From: CBDCUW01 sp963734865
GTDB taxonomy: Bacteria > Planctomycetota > Planctomycetia > Pirellulales > Pirellulaceae
DNA length: 64,000 nucleotides
Direction of reading: 5' to 3'
NCBI GenBank assembly: GCA_963734865.1
Contig: CAVTIV010000017.1
Location: 1 to 64,000 of the forward strand
Part shown: piece after piece, positions 18,837 to 27,575 of the stretch
Position numbering within the stretch: position 1 is the stretch's first letter
How the letters are laid out: every line of letters begins with the position of its first letter
Notes under the pieces: generated by a model
The model's database searches: none
The model's input: only the letters and a program-made list of their open reading frames with translations
Told to the model about the DNA's origin: nothing
Translations under genes and position numbers: made by a program

Positions 18837-19316
18837 CTACGAAAGTGCCTCGAGACCTTGTTTTTCGATCGCCAGCACTTTGGCCAGCCTGCGGGCGTGC
18901 CGCTCGGCCGGCTCGTATTTTGCTTTCAGAAATGCAGCGATGATCTCAAACGCCAATTCCGACCCGATGATTCTGCCACCGATGCACAACACGTTCATGT
19001 CGTCGTGCTCGACGCCCTGGTGTGCCGAGTAGGTGTCGTGACAGATCGCTGCCCGAATACCGGGAATTTTGTTTGCCGCCACGCTGACGCCAACACCGCT
19101 GCCACAGACCATGATCCCTCGATCGGCGTTACCGCGGACGATTTGGCGAGCAACGGCGACCGCGAAATCGGGGTAATCACAGCTCAAATCGCTGTCGGTG
19201 CCACAGTCGATCAGGGTGGTGAGGAGCGGACCAAAACGCTCCGCAACCGCCTGTTTGAGGGAGAAACCGGCGTGGTCGCCGCCGAGGGCGAGTCGAACTT
19301 GGATTGCGTCAGGCAT
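18837..19316 (-). CDS. rpiB: Ribose 5-phosphate isomerase B
   Basis: A 159-residue RpiB/LacAB-fold protein that interconverts ribose 5-phosphate and ribulose 5-phosphate in the pentose phosphate pathway. It shows LALGGDHAGFSLKQAV at the start, DYPDFAVAVARQIV, the catalytic Cys loop GIMVCGSGVGVSVAANK, and IRAAICHDTYSAHQGVEHDD followed by NVLCIGGRIIGSELA. Length and motifs match the family. It converges with the giant membrane protein gene (47 bases between stops). Confidence 0.93.
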   Translation of the reverse strand: MPDAIQVRLALGGDHAGFSLKQAVAERFGPLLTTLIDCGTDSDLSCDYPDFAVAVARQIVRGNADRGIMVCGSGVGVSVAANKIPGIRAAICHDTYSAHQGVEHDDMNVLCIGGRIIGSELAFEIIAAFLKAKYEPAERHARRLAKVLAIEKQGLEALS

Positions 19317-19705
19317 CGAATCTTGGCTGGGGATTGGGCCTTAGGGGGGGAAGCGGACCTCGCCACAAACTGCATTGATACAGGTCGCCACGGCAGCTGG
19401 CCACGGGGCATCCGCTGAGCGAGATTCGAGTCGCAAATTTTGCTCGGAATGCGACAATTCGTCGTGAAACTGAATCGACAGCTGTTGTGACGATTTTTCG
19501 CCTTTGATAGGTTACCAAGCTACGTGCGGCTGTATCGATGAATCGCAGACCGGCGGCCCGTTTGGTCACGTTGGCCAGCTGGCGACCCTTTGTTTCCTCC
19601 AACCCCCCGAGCTGACGGCCCGATCGCAGGCTTTTCGCCCGATCCGACGCCTTCTTTCGATCACTGGTCCGCGATCGATCAAGAGCTCACCCTGGTATCC
19701 CATTT
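19317..19705. other. Intergenic region between rpiB and rpsA (divergent)
   Basis: About 390 bases between two divergently transcribed genes; it must hold both promoters. I could not assign -35/-10 boxes with confidence and see no gene or hairpin of note. Confidence 0.4.
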
Positions 19706-21490
19706 ATGGTTAACCGAAACCTAATTCGTAGCCTCGAAGATGAGGACATTCTGAACGAACTCGCCATTCTCGCACCTGAGGAAGAGACAGAAAAATGGCT
19801 CCTCGATGCGACGGCGATTGAACAAAACTATGCGCAAGGCCTGATTGTCGACGGTCGAATCGTCGAACTCAACGACGAGTGGGCGCTGGTCGACGTGGGC
19901 TTCAAGAGCGAAGGTACCGTTGGCCTGGATGAATGGGGTCCCGATGAAGAGCCGCCCAAGGTCGGTGATAAGGTTCAAGTCCTGATCGAAGAGATGGAGG
20001 ACGAACTTGGTGCCGCCGATGACCCCTACGGCATGATCTCGCTGAGCAAACGCAAAGCGGAAAAGATCATCGAATGGGAAGTGATGATGGAGAAGGTTGC
20101 CGAGGGCCAAGTGGTCACCGGCACCGTGATTCGAAAAATCAAGGGTGGCTTGTTGGTCGACATCGGCGTCAACGTGTTCTTGCCCGGTAGCCAGGTAGAC
20201 ATTCGACGTCCGGGCGACATCGGCGATTTCATCGGTCGCGTGATCCAGGCCGAAGTGCTGAAGATCGACGAGACCCGTCGCAACATTGTCATCAGCCGCC
20301 GGTCACTGATCGAACGCCAGCGAGAAGAAGACCGCGCCTACCTGATGCAAGAGCTCGAAGTCGGGCAGATTCGCAAAGGGATCGTCAAGAACATCGCCGA
20401 CTTCGGCGCGTTCGTCGATCTCGGCGGTATCGACGGCTTGCTGCACATCACCGACATGGCTTGGGAGCGAATCGGTCATCCGACCGAAATGGTTTCGATC
20501 GATCAAGAGATCGAAGTCAAGGTGCTGCATATCGATCGCGAAAAACAAAAGATCGCGCTCGGTCTGAAGCAGAAAGACCGCAACCCCTGGGAAAATATCG
20601 AAGACCAAGTATCCGGTCGGTTCGACGCACAATGGCGAAGTCGTCAACGTGATGAGCTACGGTGCGTTCGTCAAACTGGAACCGGGATCGAAGGTTTGGT
20701 TCACATCAGCGAAATGAGCTGGACCAAACGCGTCAACCATCCCAGCGAATTGGTCAACATCGGCGATGAGATCGAAGTCAAAATCTTGGGTGTCGACCCA
20801 GAAGGCCAACAGCTCTCGCTGGGGATGAAGCAGACCCAAAAGAATCCTTGGGACGAGGTCATCGAGCGCTACCCCGAGGGCAGCGATGTCAAAGGAAAGG
20901 TCCGCAACCTGACCAACTACGGTGCCTTCATCGAACTGGAAGAAGGGATCGACGGCCTGCTGCACGTCAGCGACATGTCGTGGACTCGTAAGATCGGTCA
21001 TCCCAGCGAAGTGCTCGAAAAGGGCCAAGAAATTGCCTGCCGCGTGTTGAGCGTCGACGAGAGTCGCCGTCGGATTGCATTGGGGCTGAAGCAGCTCGAC
21101 AACGATCCCTGGGATGGCGACATTCCCGACAAGTATCAACCGGGACAGCTGGTCAAAGGCAAAGTCACCAAGATCACCAACTTCGGCGTCTTTATCGGAC
21201 TCGAAGATGGCTTGGAAGGTTTGCTGCACATCAGCGAACTGGCCGAGCACAAAGTCGAAGACCCCGAAGAAGTCGTCAAGGTCGGCGATGACATCGAAGT
21301 CAAGGTGCTGCGGGTCGACACCGACGAACGGAAGATCGGCTTGTCGCTCAAACGAGTCGATTGGGGCGAAGAGCAAGAGCGGGCCGCTGCGGAGGCAGAG
21401 GCTGCCGAGAGCGGAGTTGCCGTTGGCGAAGGCGAGCTCAAAGGTGGCCTTGGCGGTGGCGATGGACCGCTGATCCCAACCAACGATTGA
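19706..21490 (+). CDS. rpsA: 30S ribosomal protein S1 (compensated frameshift in domain 4)
   Basis: This 594-residue protein has six S1 RNA-binding domains, as in classical S1, which unfolds mRNA at the 30S subunit. Examples are GIVKNIADFGAFVDLGGIDG, GKVRNLTNYGAFIELEEGID and GKVTKITNFGVFIGLEDGLE. The start of domain 4 is garbled: residues 301-326 read QVSGRFDAQWRSRQRDELRC, but removing one C at 20605/20606 and adding one G at about 20684 restores KYPVGSTHNGEVVNVMSYGA then FVKLEPG, a normal S1 strand pattern. The frame recovers at IEGLVHISEMSW. This is most simply two sequencing indels. A strong terminator follows at 21526-21561. Confidence 0.93.
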   Translation: MVNRNLIRSLEDEDILNELAILAPEEETEKWLLDATAIEQNYAQGLIVDGRIVELNDEWALVDVGFKSEGTVGLDEWGPDEEPPKVGDKVQVLIEEMEDELGAADDPYGMISLSKRKAEKIIEWEVMMEKVAEGQVVTGTVIRKIKGGLLVDIGVNVFLPGSQVDIRRPGDIGDFIGRVIQAEVLKIDETRRNIVISRRSLIERQREEDRAYLMQELEVGQIRKGIVKNIADFGAFVDLGGIDGLLHITDMAWERIGHPTEMVSIDQEIEVKVLHIDREKQKIALGLKQKDRNPWENIEDQVSGRFDAQWRSRQRDELRCVRQTGTGIEGLVHISEMSWTKRVNHPSELVNIGDEIEVKILGVDPEGQQLSLGMKQTQKNPWDEVIERYPEGSDVKGKVRNLTNYGAFIELEEGIDGLLHVSDMSWTRKIGHPSEVLEKGQEIACRVLSVDESRRRIALGLKQLDNDPWDGDIPDKYQPGQLVKGKVTKITNFGVFIGLEDGLEGLLHISELAEHKVEDPEEVVKVGDDIEVKVLRVDTDERKIGLSLKRVDWGEEQERAAAEAEAAESGVAVGEGELKGGLGGGDGPLIPTND

Positions 21491-21525
21491 TTTGCGGATC
21501 ACTTGATCTGCCGATTGCAAACATG

Positions 21526-21561
21526 AAAGGCGTCGCCATCGGATGATGGCGACGCCTTTTT
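21526..21561. terminator. Intrinsic terminator between convergent rpsA and sod
   Basis: The perfect 15-bp stem aaaggcgtcgccatc (21526-21540) / 21545-21559, with loop ggat, is followed by a T-run on the plus strand and preceded by an A-run serving the minus strand. It is placed 36 bases after the rpsA stop and just before the sod stop. It can therefore work bidirectionally. Confidence 0.92.
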
Positions 21562-21590
21562 CGATCAGTCAAGCGTGCTGAAAATCGCTC

Positions 21591-22211
21591 TCACGCGGCT
21601 GCAAATTTTGCCGCCACTGCATCCCAATCGACCACATTCCAAAATGCCGCAATGTAGTCCGGACGGCGGTTTTGGTAATGGAGGTAATAGGCATGTTCCC
21701 ACACGTCCAGCCCCAGAATTGGCGTGCCGCTGATGCCGGCGATCGCCGCGCCCATCAGTGGACTGTCCTGATTGGCGGTGCTGTTGATCTTCAATTCACC
21801 GCCATCCACATACAGCCAAGCCCAACCGCTTCCGAAGCGAGTCGCGGCGGCAGTTCCGAATTGCTCTTTCATGGCATCTAGCGAGCCGAAGGCTTTGCTG
21901 ATCGCAGCGGCCAGGTCACCCGAGGGCTCACCCCCTTTACCGGGCCCCATCACCGTCCAGAACAACGAATGGTTCGCATGACCGCCGCCGTTGTTGCGAA
22001 CCGCGCCTCGCTTGTCATCGGGAACAGCCGACAAGTCGGAAATCAGGTGCTCGATCGATTTGCTTTCCAGGTCACCGCCTTCGATCGCGGCGTTGACCTT
22101 GGTGATGTAGGCCTGATGATGCTTGGTGTGATGGATTTCCATCGTCCGAGCGTCAATGTACGGCTCGAGGGCGTCGTAAGCGTAGGGAAGTTCGGGTAAG
22201 GAGTAAGTCAT
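21591..22211 (-). CDS. sodA: Superoxide dismutase, Fe/Mn type
   Basis: A 206-residue protein from ATG 22211 (MTYSLPELPYAYDALEPYID). The frame is open 33 codons further up but without similarity. The metal ligands are visible in order: His in IHHTKHHQAYI, His in GGGHANHSLFW, Asp and His in LGLDVWEHAYYLHYQNRRPD. SODs of this family dismutate superoxide to oxygen and peroxide in the cytoplasm. The Fe versus Mn preference is not decided by sequence here, so the symbol is given by general usage. Confidence 0.92.
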   Translation of the reverse strand: MTYSLPELPYAYDALEPYIDARTMEIHHTKHHQAYITKVNAAIEGGDLESKSIEHLISDLSAVPDDKRGAVRNNGGGHANHSLFWTVMGPGKGGEPSGDLAAAISKAFGSLDAMKEQFGTAAATRFGSGWAWLYVDGGELKINSTANQDSPLMGAAIAGISGTPILGLDVWEHAYYLHYQNRRPDYIAAFWNVVDWDAVAAKFAAA

Positions 22212-22310
22212 GGCCGAGGGAAGCTCCATGTACGGGTCAAAGGGAAACGGATCTTTAACCTGCACGATAGCGAGCCCTGCAAGTCTCGCAAGAGGTGCCA
22301 CCATGGACAT

Positions 22311-24527
22311 CTACGTTCGGACGACTTCGCCCATCAAATAGCTCTTCAGACTCGCCACGACTTGAGCGATGCAGACGGCAAGTTCCCGGTTACGTCGGTC
22401 GCGGCTTCGGATCGGTTGTAGAGCGATGTGCGCATTGGTGCTCACATATCCGATTCCCGTCCCGGTACCACGAATGGAATTCTTCGTCTCACTCAGGGTC
22501 AGTTGGGCTCGAAGGGCAATGTGTTGATCGACCCGTCTTCGTCCGCCAGAACTGCAGATGGCGTTGACCTTCAGCGTCAGCTGATTTTCGCTGACGTTGA
22601 TGATTTCCGCGTTATGGTCAGCGATGAATCCCCGCAGCTTCTCGATTGCCAGGTCGACGGGCACGGGCATGACGATGTCGAATTCGCTTTCGCCTGGGTC
22701 ATCGTCGGAATCGAACCAGCCAAGCCAGCTGCGTTTACTGGCCTGGACCGGCGACTCGATGGTGTGCCCCGATCCCAATTGAACTACCCGATTACGACCA
22801 TTGTCTTTCGCTTTCAGGAGTGCTCGATCGGCACGTGCGAGCACCGTTTCGGCATTATCGCCAGCCTGAAATTCCGTCACGCCAAAGCTGGCCGTGACCG
22901 CATCTCCGCCCAGACTGGGCAGTGGCGTTCGTTCCAATGTGCTGCGGATCGCCTCGGCTCGTTTGGCAGCGGTCGCATTGTCGCAGTTGATGGTTAGCAA
23001 CAGAAACTCTTCGCCCCCGTATCGCGCCACCAAGTCTCCTTCGCGGCTGTGCCCACTCAAGATCGACGCGAAGCTGATCAACGCTTCGTCCCCCGCGGGA
23101 TGCCCATGAATGTCATTGACTCGCTTGAAGTGGTCGATATCGCAAATGATCAAACTGAAGCTGCTGCCGCCGTCGGCCATCGATTGCACAAAGTCGTCGA
23201 GCGTCGCGTCAAAATGGGCGCGATTGGCAATGCCCGTTAACGAATCTCGTGTGGTCAGATGGTGCAGCGATTCGAGCTGCACTTCCAAATCCGCCTGGTC
23301 GGTCATATCGCGAATGATGACCACCGTCCCATGCATCCCCGGTGTCTCACCGATGACCGGCGAGACCTGAACGTGGACTGGCGTTGGATCCGCTCCGGGT
23401 TGTTCGATCAACATGGGACGCGAGACGATTGCCCGGCTGTGCAGGCATTCGGCGACCAAACACGTATTTTCAAATCGCGAATTGTCCCGTTGGCGGAGCC
23501 GGATGCATTCGCTGCTCCATGTCTGGCCGACAATGGCATCGGCCGCGATGGACGTCAAGTCGCGCATGACGTCGTTCCATTGAGTGACGGTGCCTTCGTT
23601 GTCCGTGAACACGACGGCGTCCTTCATGTTGTCGATCAGCTCCTGATAGAACAAGCTCTCGCGCCGAACGATCTCCGAGGATTGCTGGAATCCAAGGCCT
23701 CTGGGTGAGTTCCATAGGCTGCCACCGGGGCTGGGCTGCAACTGCTGCAGCCAACGATCGACGATCACGCTATGAAGCATCTCGGGTCGCTGGTCAAGCA
23801 TGCGGCTGAAATCGGCCACCAATTCAGGGTCGAATTGTGTGCCCCTGCCCTCGTTCAGTTCCCCGACCGCTCGTTCCCGGCTCAAGGCGCTACGATAGAC
23901 GCTGTCGGTTGTCATGGCGTCGAACGCATTCACGATGGCCAGCATCCGGGCACCCAATGGCAACGCATCACCGCGCGGTCCTTCCCCCTGGCGGCGGCTG
24001 TCGAACCACGTGTTCGAGTGGCGGACAATTTCCAGTAGATCCACGTCGCCTGTGCAGCCACGCAAAATTTCGCAAGCCAGTTCAGGACAGCAGTCCATCG
24101 TCAGCTGTTCTTCAACCGACAATTTTCCAGGTTTCCGCAGGATTCGGTCTGGAATGCCGATCTTGCCCAGATCATGCAGCAGCGCGGCAACCTCGATGCG
24201 ATCGCGCGTGGGATCGTCCAGTCCCATACGATCCGCCCAAGCGGAACAGGACAACGCGACGCGTAGACAATGGGCTGCCGTGGCGGCGTGTTTCGTCCGC
24301 AGGGCATAGAACAACGAAGTCGCCATCCCCAACCGGACCAACGCGAGTTGGTTCTCGAACCTTGCGTTCTCGTTACGCGGGGTTGCCTCCTCGGCTGCCG
24401 GTGCCGATTCTTGCAGCACCGCCAGCAGTTGTCCCACGCGAGCCTGGCCCTGTTCGAGAGAGATGACGGAAGAAATAGCAGATTCGGCCGTCATCTGGGG
24501 CGCATCTGGGGCGTTTGTATCGGTCAT
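22311..24527 (-). CDS. Hybrid HD-GYP / PAS / GGDEF signalling protein
   Basis: 738 residues. Residues 80-240 are an HD-GYP-type domain with HD at 118-119 (LLHDLGKIGIPDRILRKPG), but its later metal/GYP residues are changed: the usual HHE is RHSN, the GYP loop is GEGPRGDALP, and the His of the MkxH position is Cys (MDCCPEL). Residues 285-410 are a PAS domain (LIDNMKDAVVFTDNEGTVTQ). Residues 422-555 are a GGDEF domain with DSLTGIANRAHFD, GGEEF at 504-508 and an intact inhibitory RxxD at 495-498 (REGD). A C-terminal domain of about 170 residues is unassigned. The likely outcome is an active diguanylate cyclase coupled to a non-catalytic HD domain. There is no membrane span, so it is cytoplasmic. 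Confidence 0.88.
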   Translation of the reverse strand: MTDTNAPDAPQMTAESAISSVISLEQGQARVGQLLAVLQESAPAAEEATPRNENARFENQLALVRLGMATSLFYALRTKHAATAAHCLRVALSCSAWADRMGLDDPTRDRIEVAALLHDLGKIGIPDRILRKPGKLSVEEQLTMDCCPELACEILRGCTGDVDLLEIVRHSNTWFDSRRQGEGPRGDALPLGARMLAIVNAFDAMTTDSVYRSALSRERAVGELNEGRGTQFDPELVADFSRMLDQRPEMLHSVIVDRWLQQLQPSPGGSLWNSPRGLGFQQSSEIVRRESLFYQELIDNMKDAVVFTDNEGTVTQWNDVMRDLTSIAADAIVGQTWSSECIRLRQRDNSRFENTCLVAECLHSRAIVSRPMLIEQPGADPTPVHVQVSPVIGETPGMHGTVVIIRDMTDQADLEVQLESLHHLTTRDSLTGIANRAHFDATLDDFVQSMADGGSSFSLIICDIDHFKRVNDIHGHPAGDEALISFASILSGHSREGDLVARYGGEEFLLLTINCDNATAAKRAEAIRSTLERTPLPSLGGDAVTASFGVTEFQAGDNAETVLARADRALLKAKDNGRNRVVQLGSGHTIESPVQASKRSWLGWFDSDDDPGESEFDIVMPVPVDLAIEKLRGFIADHNAEIINVSENQLTLKVNAICSSGGRRRVDQHIALRAQLTLSETKNSIRGTGTGIGYVSTNAHIALQPIRSRDRRNRELAVCIAQVVASLKSYLMGEVVRT

Positions 24528-24875
24528 TCAGGTCACGCTGTGCGTCGAAAACGAGGGATTTGGGCAGTACGGAAACCTACGCCACAATCACTTCCTTGGC
24601 AAAAACTCCCCGAGATTCGCGCACTTTTTGACAGATCTCGCCCAACGTCTCGGTCCCCAATCGCACACCACGACATTCGCTCGTTGATCCGAAAAGCTTG
24701 CGATTGCCCTGCTCCCTACCTACTATGCATTCATTCCGGCTATTCCTTTTCGGCCGGTTTTGTCGGTGAACCGAGAGAGATCCCCCAACCTCGCGAATTG
24801 TCGCAGCGGGGTGGGCACCCCGCCGGTTTGCATGGCAGCTGATTCCGGCTTTTTATCATCAGTGGTACCGCTCCA
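24528..24875. other. Divergent intergenic region with small hairpin
   Basis: About 350 bases between the divergent HD-GYP/GGDEF gene and the sigma-factor gene. The only feature seen is a 7-bp hairpin gcggggt/accccgc at 24806-24823. No gene was recognised. Confidence 0.4.
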
Positions 24876-25433
24876 GTGAGTCTTTCCGAGGTTGATCGCG
24901 TTCTGCTGCAGCGGTGCCTGGATAGGGCTCCACGAGCGTGGCAAAATTTTGTGGACCGGTTTCTCGGTCTTGTCGTCCACGTGGCCAACCACACGGCCGA
25001 GACACGCGGATTGTCGATCGACCAGTCGACACGAGACGATCTGGTTGCGGAAGTGTTCTTGACGTTGGTGGCGAATGATTTTGGGGTGTTGCGGCGATTT
25101 CGACGCAATTGCTCGCTCGCAACCTACCTGACCGTCATTTCGCGACGAGTGATCGCCCGCCGTCTCGCCGCCACCCACAAGTCGGGTCAGGTCGCATCCG
25201 GCGCAGGTGACGTCGATGTGGCGGTCGAAAACTCATCGCCAGCCCGCATTGAAAACAAGGAAGAAGTTGAGAAGCTGATGCTGAGATTGGACCCACAGGA
25301 GGCGAACGTCGTGCGTCTGTACCACCTGGAAGGAAAGTCGTACCAAGAAATCAGTCGCGAGACGGGTGTGTCGGAGAATAGCATTGGACCGGTGCTCAGC
25401 CGAGCGCGGGAAAAAATGCGAGCAGGATCGTAG
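24876..25433 (+). CDS. RNA polymerase sigma factor, ECF-like
   Basis: This 185-residue protein starts at GTG 24876 (SLSEVDRVLLQRCLDRAPRA); no ATG is available upstream in frame. Region 2 is visible as WQNFVDRFLGLVVHVANHTA ... DDLVAEVFLTLVANDFGVLR then FRRNCSLATYLTVISRRVIA, and region 4 as LRLDPQEANVVRLYHLEGKS followed by YQEISRETGVSENSIGPVLS. The layout sigma2-linker-sigma4 with no region 3 matches ECF-type factors. No anti-sigma factor gene is adjacent, which is common in planctomycetes, where many ECF factors are linked to Ser/Thr kinases. Confidence 0.85.
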   Translation: MSLSEVDRVLLQRCLDRAPRAWQNFVDRFLGLVVHVANHTAETRGLSIDQSTRDDLVAEVFLTLVANDFGVLRRFRRNCSLATYLTVISRRVIARRLAATHKSGQVASGAGDVDVAVENSSPARIENKEEVEKLMLRLDPQEANVVRLYHLEGKSYQEISRETGVSENSIGPVLSRAREKMRAGS

Positions 25434-25545
25434 CGCAACGGCAGTGCGCCTGGTTGGGATAGGCCGCCGAAGGCCTGTTGTGGACCTGACGCAGTGGCTC
25501 GAGCGTGTGACAAGCGACGCGCCAGCACACCACCGCGATAAATGC

Positions 25546-26883
25546 CTACCCCGCGTTCAGTCGGCTGACCAACAACTGGTCGCCGTCGCTGTGATCGACA
25601 TGGACATCGACCAGTCCACCTTGCATTTTCGGACCATTCGCCGCGGTATCGATCAGTTCGGCTGGCGCGTACCGACAAGTGGTACCCCGTAACACCGCAT
25701 GTGAATCCGTCGCCCGTTCCCGTTCCCGATCACCGATCGACGAGATCGCCATGGTCGATTCGACCAGTAACTGCAGAGGCCGACCGACCAGCCGCTGAAA
25801 GTAGATGTGCCGCAATTGCGTCTCCAGCTCCATCAAGATTCGTACCCGCTCGCTTCGCAGCGTTTTGGGGATTTGACCAGGCATCTCTGCCGCCGGTGTT
25901 CCACGCCGTGGGCTGAATGGGAAGGCATGAATCTTGGAGAACCCGGCTGCCCGGCAAGTCTCCAGTGTCTGCGAAAACTCGCGCTCTGTCTCGCCGGGAA
26001 ATCCAACGATGACATCGGTCGAGATGGCGGGCTCGTCGAGTGCATCGCGGAGCATTTGGCAACGATCCAAAAACATTCGCGTGCCCCATCGCCGACGCAT
26101 CCGCCGCAGTACCGAATCGCTGCCGCTCTGCAAACAGAGGTGTAAGTGCGGAACGATGCGACCGGGATTGTCGGCGATCACCGAAATCAACTCCCGTGTA
26201 ACTTCGGTTGCTTCGATGCTGCTCAGACGAATTCGAAACTCGCCGGGCAACACAGACAAACTCCGCAGCAAGTGTGCCAATCTTACCCATTCGTTTTTCG
26301 GCTTGTTGCGATTGAAGTCAACGCCGTAGTGTCCGAGATGAATCCCGGTCAACACGACCTCGCGATGGCCCGACTCGGTGAGACGTCGAACTTCATCGAC
26401 CACGTGCTGCAGCGGACGGCTTGTCAACCGCGGACGCACGTGAGGGATAATGCAGTAGCTGCAGCGCAGCAAACATCCATCTTGAACTTTGACGTAGGCA
26501 CGCTGGCGTCCCGAAAAACCATCCAGTCCGCTGGGCACATCGATCACGCCAAACCGCGACATCAGATCGGGTAATTCACGTTTGTCGGTGACCACCTCGG
26601 CAACACCAGGCAGCTGCGCGACTTCGGCCGGTGCCCGGGTCGCGTAGCAGCCCATCACGACGATTCTCGCGCCAGGGTTCTCGCGATGGAGTCGCCGGAT
26701 GACCTGCCGACTCTTGGCGTCCCCTTCGGAGGTGACCGTGCATGTATTGACGATACAGACGTCAGCCGATTCGGACTCGCCAGAGTCGGTGTATCCAATG
26801 CGATGCAAGCCCTGACGTACCAACTCGGTCTCGTATTGATTGACCTTACAACCGAGCGTCGCGACGCGAAGTTTTCCGCTCAT
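25546..26883 (-). CDS. mtaB: tRNA t6A37 methylthiotransferase MtaB-like
   Basis: 445 residues from ATG 26883 (MSGKLRVATLGCKVNQYETE). It is a radical-SAM methylthiotransferase: the N-terminal UPF0004 cysteines are in LGCKVN, VNTCTVT and VMGCYA; the radical-SAM cluster is in VQDGCLLRCSYCIIPHVRPR (CxxxCxxC); and IRLSSIEATEV and HLHLCLQSGSDSVLRRMRR follow. It ends with a TRAM-like domain. MtaB converts t6A to ms2t6A at position 37 of ANN-decoding tRNAs. The LGCKVN (rather than LGCxxN of MiaB) and overall pattern favour MtaB over RimO or MiaB. Confidence 0.9.
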   Translation of the reverse strand: MSGKLRVATLGCKVNQYETELVRQGLHRIGYTDSGESESADVCIVNTCTVTSEGDAKSRQVIRRLHRENPGARIVVMGCYATRAPAEVAQLPGVAEVVTDKRELPDLMSRFGVIDVPSGLDGFSGRQRAYVKVQDGCLLRCSYCIIPHVRPRLTSRPLQHVVDEVRRLTESGHREVVLTGIHLGHYGVDFNRNKPKNEWVRLAHLLRSLSVLPGEFRIRLSSIEATEVTRELISVIADNPGRIVPHLHLCLQSGSDSVLRRMRRRWGTRMFLDRCQMLRDALDEPAISTDVIVGFPGETEREFSQTLETCRAAGFSKIHAFPFSPRRGTPAAEMPGQIPKTLRSERVRILMELETQLRHIYFQRLVGRPLQLLVESTMAISSIGDRERERATDSHAVLRGTTCRYAPAELIDTAANGPKMQGGLVDVHVDHSDGDQLLVSRLNAG

Positions 26884-26952
26884 CCTCGATTCCCAACTCG
26901 CTCGATCGAAGACCGGCTTTGCTTCCACGCCGTGCGGCGCCGATGCGTGATG

Positions 26953-27297
26953 TTATTCTGGGACCGCTTCGATCGATGCGGACATGCTCCCTTTGCAGCG
27001 AGCGATCAAATCGTCTTTGCCGAAAGCGTGGATCTGATCACGCTTCAATTCGGCATGTTCCATGGTCGTGGTCAAGCAGATGGCTCGACCCGAATGGTCG
27101 ACTTCTTTCGCGATCTGGAAACCGGTTTCGATCGGGTGTCGAAAGATTTGCTTCATCATCAGCACGACGTAGTCGTAACTGTGGTCCGCGTCGTCCCATA
27201 GGATGACATGGTATCGTGGTTGCCGCTTCGGCTTTTTCTTGGTCTGTTTCGTTGTCTCGACCTGTGGCTCAGCCACCATCGTCTGGTGATCTTCCAT
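26953..27297 (-). CDS. clpS: ATP-dependent Clp protease adaptor ClpS
   Basis: 114 residues. After a Lys-rich disordered N-terminus (KQTKKKPKRQPRYHV) comes the ClpS core ILWDDADHSYDYVVLMMKQI followed by FRHPIETGFQIAKEVDHSGR and HAELKRDQIHAFGKD. ClpS binds N-degron substrates and the N-domain of ClpA to steer proteolysis. The usual NDD...T/M-YV binding pocket is represented by WDDADHSYDYV. It lies upstream of mtaB on the same strand (69 bases). No clpA in the window. Confidence 0.9.
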   Translation of the reverse strand: MEDHQTMVAEPQVETTKQTKKKPKRQPRYHVILWDDADHSYDYVVLMMKQIFRHPIETGFQIAKEVDHSGRAICLTTTMEHAELKRDQIHAFGKDDLIARCKGSMSASIEAVPE

Positions 27298-27575
27298 CGC
27301 TGATTATGCTCCTCCACTCTTCGGACATCATTCGCTTTGCGATGAACTCGCGCCGCAACCTGCTGGTGTCACTGCGGCCAGCCGGCCCGAGTCGCGGTTG
27401 GGCGACCCACGCTCACGGTTTGGGATTTCACCGTCATTCTCGCCGGCAGCGATACCGATATATTGTAGCGCGGTCGGCGGCCGTCCGGCAGTCCCTAATT
27501 TTCAAACGAATTTCCCTGGCGAAGCCCCCGTCGGTGCCCAGCCAGCCGCCTTTCCGGTGCCCAGTTGCTGAATCG

